A DNA stretch of 13,059 nucleotides from Spirochaetales bacterium (GTDB lineage: Bacteria > Spirochaetota > Spirochaetia > DSM-27196 > PWMO01). Each line of letters begins with the position of its first letter. The first letter of the stretch is position 1. The notes beneath the pieces are model-generated. The model had not been told where the DNA came from, searched no databases, and saw nothing but the letters and a program-made list of their open reading frames with translations. The DNA lies in contig SKLB01000185.1 of NCBI GenBank assembly GCA_007123465.1, positions 1-13,059 of the forward strand, given 5' to 3'. Positions 9,810 through 13,059 of the stretch are shown here, one piece after another. The translations under genes and the position numbers were made by a program.

Positions 9810-10344
9810 CCAGCTTCGATATCGACTTGAACGTGTCACTGCCGCTGTAGCGGCACAGTTCAAACAGAATCGATTCACTCGTGGTCAGCAGTACGCCCTG
9901 ACTCTGCATGCGGCGCAGCGCGATCTCGCTGTCGAGTGCGCGCCGCGAGGAGACGCAGTCGGCAACCACTACCGGGACGTACTTGGCGTGCAGCAGATCC
10001 ATGCTGGTCTGCAGCATGCAGACGTGAGCTTCGATTCCAGCCAGAATTACAAAACTGGGATCGAGCGGGCCGAGTCGAGCCAGAAACCCCTGATCATCAC
10101 AGCAGCTGAACGACATCTTCTCAATTGGCGCAAACTCCTCGAATCCGTCGCGGATATCATCGATGGTTGCACCCAGACCCTTGCGGTACTGCTCGGTTAC
10201 CAGTGTCGGTATTCCAAGAATCTGCAGTCCCTTGATCAGCTTGAGCATGTTGTTCTTCAACGTCTCGTGATCGTGCATGTGGGGGAAGAGCTTCTGCTGT
10301 ACATCGACAATTACTGCAACGCTTTCGTCTGCTACTACGCGCAT
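9802..10344 (-). CDS. Isochorismatase-fold cysteine hydrolase
   Basis: The product has 180 residues, the usual size for this family. The family's Asp-Lys-Cys triad is visible: Asp14 in VIVDVQQKLF, Lys76 in IEKMSFSC and Cys109 in GIEAHVCMLQT. The residues just before Cys109 (GIEAHVC) match the family's conserved oxyanion/cis-peptide region. It resembles the YcaC-like branch of cytosolic hydrolases that act on amides or related small molecules; the substrate cannot be read from sequence. The start is ATG 10344, with GGAGG at 10354-10350. An in-frame ATG at 10413 would add 23 residues but would contain that ribosome binding site inside the coding region. The stop (9802-9804) lies inside the end of the convergent GH13_18-like gene. 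The gene is divergent from the MscS-type gene and seems to be transcribed alone. Confidence 0.9.
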   Translation of the reverse strand: MRVVADESVAVIVDVQQKLFPHMHDHETLKNNMLKLIKGLQILGIPTLVTEQYRKGLGATIDDIRDGFEEFAPIEKMSFSCCDDQGFLARLGPLDPSFVILAGIEAHVCMLQTSMDLLHAKYVPVVVADCVSSRRALDSEIALRRMQSQGVLLTTSESILFELCRYSGSDTFKSISKLVK

Positions 10345-10457
10345 GATGGCCTCCGTATAGTTGCTGCGGCTCTCTCCATTGTAGCGGAGATCCACCCGCG
10401 GCGCGAGCCGCAAACGCCGGATTCAGCTGGATGCGCTTTTGACCGATAGATGAAAGT
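10345..10457. other. Divergent intergenic region, hydrolase / MscS-type channel
   Basis: This 113-bp gap holds the hydrolase ribosome binding site (10350-10354) and, on the minus strand, a -10-like TACAAT (10378-10383) without a recognisable -35. No clear promoter is visible for the rightward channel gene. Confidence 0.35.
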
Positions 10458-11654
10458 GTGAACGGACTGATCGAGACGCTGATCATGGTATTTACTACTC
10501 CGGCCTCAATCGGTGAGAACGGAATTTCGGTCTCGCTGTGGCAGGCAATTACGCAGGTGGTGCTGCCGCTGCTGCTTGTTTTTGCGGCCTACCGTCTGCT
10601 GCGCATGGCGGTGCGACGGGTCCTGATCCTGGCGGAGGTCAGCGAGGCAACGCGAACGTCGGTGAACGGATGGATTCGCCGAGTCTTTGCGCTGCTCTTC
10701 CCGCTGCTGCTGATTGCCTACGCCGGACGGCTGGCGGGCGCCGAGATTTTCACCCTGATCGGGCGCGTGATCGGGATCCTCAATGAGCCGTTCTTTGAGT
10801 CCGGCACTACCCGGCTTTCGGTAATAACCTTGATCCTGCTGGTGCCGATCTTCGGCCTCGCATCCTGGCTGGCGCACCTCACCAAGCAGGCAGTCGAGTC
10901 GCGCTTTCTGGAGCGCATCGGACTGGATCCCGCGCGGCGCTTCTCGATTGCCAGCCTGGTTCGCTACATCGTTCTGATTGTGGTCATGGTGATCGGGCTA
11001 TCGATGGTAGGGATCAATCTCTCGTCGCTGGCGGTGATGCTCGGTGTACTCGGTATCGGTATCGGCTTTGGTCTGCAGGGTGTGGTTGCCAACTTCTTTG
11101 CCGGAATTGTGATTATCCTGACACGCCCGATCAAGGAGGGTGACCGAATACTGGTGCACGACTACGAGGGCACGGTGGAACAGATCCGCATTATCTCGAC
11201 GGTCATCAATACGCTGACCAACGAGACCATTATTGTGCCCAACTCGGAGCTGGTGAACCGCTACATTCACAACTACTCATACGAAGACGTCAGTATCATA
11301 GTGGTCAATTGGGTCCAGGTCTCCTATAACAGCGACCTGGACCGTGTTGGCGAGGTCCTGCGCCAGGTTGCGTTGTCCAACCCGTTTCGAATCGAAGACC
11401 GCGAGCCGCGGGTGTTTTTCCGCTCATTCGATGACTCGGGAATCTCGGTCTCGCTGGGAACCTGGATCCGCGACGCTCGTGAGCGTTTGCTGGCAAGTTC
11501 ATGGTCCAACCTGGAGATCTGGCGCGCATTCAAGACCAACGGTATCGAAATTCCCTTTCCGCAGCGCGATCTGCACCTGCGCTCGGGCCCGTTCACCGAG
11601 TTGGGCGGCCCGCGTGGGGCCGCGGCTCCCGCGCCGGGTCAGCCTACCGGCTGA
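10458..11654 (+). CDS. MscS-family mechanosensitive ion channel
   Basis: The product has 398 residues, longer than E. coli MscS (286). It would sit in the cytoplasmic membrane and release solutes on hypo-osmotic shock. Hydrophobic segments lie at about 30-48, 75-93, 120-140 and 168-188, followed by the pore helix at about 190-222 (LAVMLGVLGIGIGFGLQ then NFFAGIVIIL). This makes about five helices, two more than minimal MscS. After the pore come the beta domain (RPIKEGDRILV, 223-233, and the NTLTNETIIVPNSEL block, 251-265) and the alpha/beta domain ending in the family signature GIEIPFPQRDLHL (362-374). The final 20 residues are rich in Gly, Ala and Pro. The start is a GTG with only a weak purine stretch (GATGAAAG) upstream, so it is less certain; ATG 10485 is an alternative. 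The stop overlaps the convergent Rrf2 gene by 16 bp. Confidence 0.93.
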   Translation: MNGLIETLIMVFTTPASIGENGISVSLWQAITQVVLPLLLVFAAYRLLRMAVRRVLILAEVSEATRTSVNGWIRRVFALLFPLLLIAYAGRLAGAEIFTLIGRVIGILNEPFFESGTTRLSVITLILLVPIFGLASWLAHLTKQAVESRFLERIGLDPARRFSIASLVRYIVLIVVMVIGLSMVGINLSSLAVMLGVLGIGIGFGLQGVVANFFAGIVIILTRPIKEGDRILVHDYEGTVEQIRIISTVINTLTNETIIVPNSELVNRYIHNYSYEDVSIIVVNWVQVSYNSDLDRVGEVLRQVALSNPFRIEDREPRVFFRSFDDSGISVSLGTWIRDARERLLASSWSNLEIWRAFKTNGIEIPFPQRDLHLRSGPFTELGGPRGAAAPAPGQPTG

Positions 11655-12103
11655 CCGGCACCCGGGGCATCCGAATAGACTTTGTCATGGCCGCGTTCGA
11701 CCACCTGCTGCAGCGTAAGTGAGCCGAAGTAATCGATGATGTGGCGGCTGGCTTCCTGCCAGACGTCGTGCACCACGCAGTAGTCCTCACGGACGCAGTG
11801 GCCCTGACCGTCGTCATCGTACGCCGTGCACGGCGTCAAATCGATACCTTCGCCAACCGCGTCAAAGATCTCTTTGACCGAGACTGCGGCTGGATCTCGA
11901 TTCATCACAAATCCGCCCCCCGGGCCTCTCACCGAGTTTATGATACCCGATTTCTTGAGTCGAAAGAAAATCTGCTCGAGAAACTCGGGCGAAATATCCT
12001 CATCGGCCGCGATGCGCTTGATCGGCATCGGTTTTGGACTGTTGTGCATGGCCAGTTTAGTGATGGCGCGCAGCGCGTAGCGTCCTTTTGTCGTTACCCT
12101 CAT
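11639..12103 (-). CDS. Rrf2/IscR-type transcriptional regulator, probable Fe-S sensor
   Basis: The product has 154 residues. The N-terminal winged helix is typical of Rrf2 proteins: RVTTKGRYALRAITKLA (2-18), the recognition region ISPEFLEQIFFRLKKSG (37-53) and the wing VRGPGGGF (58-65). The C-terminal part holds Cys92, Cys103, Cys109 and His112. The pair C-x2-H matches Cys104/His107 of E. coli IscR, and the set suggests a [2Fe-2S] cluster. It is therefore likely to sense Fe-S supply, oxygen or nitric oxide; targets are unknown. The start is ATG 12103 with GGAGGG at 12116-12111. It begins 23 bp after the efp stop, so it is probably the last gene of the epmA-efp transcript. It is not joined to iscS or iscU here, so the name iscR is not justified. 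CymR or NsrR relatives are alternatives. Confidence 0.9.
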   Translation of the reverse strand: MRVTTKGRYALRAITKLAMHNSPKPMPIKRIAADEDISPEFLEQIFFRLKKSGIINSVRGPGGGFVMNRDPAAVSVKEIFDAVGEGIDLTPCTAYDDDGQGHCVREDYCVVHDVWQEASRHIIDYFGSLTLQQVVERGHDKVYSDAPGAGQPVG

Positions 12104-12126
12104 AGTTTATCCCTCCGTCTTTGACC

Positions 12127-12690
12127 CTATTGGTTTACCCGCTCGACATAGTCTCCGGACTCGGTGTTCACCAGGATTTTCTCACCCTCTTTGATGAAAA
12201 TCGGCACCTTTACCTCGAGGCCGGTTTCAACCTTTACCAGCTTGGTTGCTCCCTGCACGGTGTCTCCGCGTACCGCTTCGGGTGCTTCGGTTACCTGGAA
12301 CACCATCTTGAGCGGAATCTTGATATCGATCGGTGTTGCCTCCCACATGACCAGAGTGTAGGTGTCACCCTCCTTCATGTAGCGCGCCTTGTCTTCGATA
12401 CCTTCATTGGGAATATCGAACTGCTCGTAGCTCTCTACATCCATGAAGTGGTACATTGCACCGTCGCTGTAGAGAAACTGTACGCTGCGGTCAAAGACAT
12501 CAGCCTCTTCGACATTGTCGTTGGATTTGTAGGTCTCGCGCAGTACCAGGCCCGTTCTCAGGTTCTTGAGCTTCAACCGTACGAAAGCCGATCCCTTTCC
12601 GGGGTTCACAAATTCGCGTTCAGCTACGAGATGCGGCTCGCTCTTGATGAGCAAACACATCCCTTTTTCGATTGCACCGGCTCTGATCAT
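12127..12690 (-). CDS. efp: Translation elongation factor P
   Basis: The product has 187 residues, the standard EF-P length. It binds the ribosome between the P and E sites and relieves stalling at consecutive prolines. The KOW-like N-terminal domain carries the modification loop FVNPGKGSAF (27-36) with Lys32 at the tip. Two OB-fold domains follow, with the family stretches RSVQFLYSDGAMYHFMD (68-84) and the C-terminal VKVETGLEVKVPIFIKEGE (152-170). The PGKG loop with Lys is the type modified by beta-lysylation, which agrees with the epmA gene immediately upstream. Modification also needs EpmB, not seen in this window. The ribosome binding site is AAGGA at 12701-12697. The gene lies 37 bp after the epmA stop and 23 bp before the regulator gene. 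Confidence 0.97.
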   Translation of the reverse strand: MIRAGAIEKGMCLLIKSEPHLVAEREFVNPGKGSAFVRLKLKNLRTGLVLRETYKSNDNVEEADVFDRSVQFLYSDGAMYHFMDVESYEQFDIPNEGIEDKARYMKEGDTYTLVMWEATPIDIKIPLKMVFQVTEAPEAVRGDTVQGATKLVKVETGLEVKVPIFIKEGEKILVNTESGDYVERVNQ

Positions 12691-12727
12691 TGTGTGTCCT
12701 TACGTGCTTCCTTTATCGATATGATCT

Positions 12728-13057
12728 TCAGGCAATTATATCAGACTCTGCAAATAAAATCACCCCGCTCATGTTTGATTCTCCAGTCAGCAGCATCACC
12801 AGCCTGTCCACCCCGAGCGCAACACCCGAACAGCGCGGAAATTGCGGGCCAAACCAGCGCCAGTAGTTCCAATCAACGCTGTGCGGTACGCGGCAACCGC
12901 GTTTGGCCTCTGCCTCTGCGGCAAAGAATCGTTGCACCCGTTGCGCGCTGCGCTCCTCGGCGTAGCAGTTGGCAAGCTCCACGCCACCGGCGTAGAGTTC
13001 CCAGCGGCGGCTGTAGCGCGGATTGTCGGCCGGCTCGGCCAGGGTCCGTACCTGCGC
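12728..13057 (-). CDS. epmA: EF-P--lysine ligase EpmA (GenX/PoxA), C-terminal part
   Basis: The visible 109 residues are the C-terminal end of a class II lysyl-tRNA synthetase-like catalytic domain; the N-terminal two thirds lie beyond the window. Diagnostic blocks are RRWELYAGGVELANCY followed by motif 3, SGVALGVDRLVMLLTG. The family's usual ...YxGGVELANGFHEL is recognisable, with Cys-Tyr in place of Gly-Phe. LysRS itself normally ends in GxGIGIDRLVM, so CSGVALGVDRLVM favours EpmA. EpmA attaches (R)-beta-lysine to the conserved lysine of EF-P. Placement directly before efp supports this. Absence of the anticodon-binding domain cannot be checked because the 5' end is missing. Confidence 0.87.
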   Translation of the reverse strand, partial: AQVRTLAEPADNPRYSRRWELYAGGVELANCYAEERSAQRVQRFFAAEAEAKRGCRVPHSVDWNYWRWFGPQFPRCSGVALGVDRLVMLLTGESNMSGVILFAESDIIA

Positions 13058-13059
13058 CG

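Overview
The window looks like an ordinary piece of bacterial chromosome, moderately GC-rich, from an organism with fermentative or anaerobic metabolism. It holds a full-length pyruvate:ferredoxin oxidoreductase, a pyruvate,phosphate dikinase (PPDK) relative, an EpmA-modified EF-P system and a GH13_18-type glucoside-phosphorylase relative. That combination, with two small proteins I cannot place, would fit a free-living spirochaete. This is a guess from gene content, not something the sequence proves. I see no mobile element, CRISPR array, tRNA or rRNA.

Layout. Bases 1-227 are the 3' end of an unrecognised gene (+). It is followed, probably in the same transcript, by a PPDK-like gene (298-2937, +). 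A J-domain protein (2967-3803, -) converges on it. That gene is back to back with a 183-residue protein of unknown function (3933-4484, +), and the two share a 129-bp gap with divergent promoters. A symmetrical terminator (4525-4550) separates the unknown gene from the PFOR gene (4593-8174, -). The PFOR promoter region (8175-8468) carries a perfect 12-bp palindrome inside the promoter spacer. Next come a shortened GH13_18-like protein (8469-9809, +), an isochorismatase-fold cysteine hydrolase (9802-10344, -), an MscS-type channel (10458-11654, +) and a leftward cluster read as epmA (partial) - efp - Rrf2/IscR-type regulator (13057 down to 11639, -).

How the genes relate. PFOR and the PPDK-like protein both act, or descend from enzymes that act, at the PEP-pyruvate-acetyl-CoA node. 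EpmA modifies EF-P, and the Rrf2 regulator keeps the Cys/Cys/Cys/His set expected of an Fe-S sensor. The remaining genes look like independent housekeeping or stress functions.

The two most interesting observations are both enzyme families with parts removed. The PPDK-like protein keeps the phosphohistidine and the entire PEP/pyruvate site but has lost the ATP-binding residues of its N-terminal half. The GH13_18-like protein keeps the barrel core and the presumed nucleophile but lacks domain B and several active-site loops. Both reading frames are fully open, so these look like maintained, repurposed proteins rather than decay.
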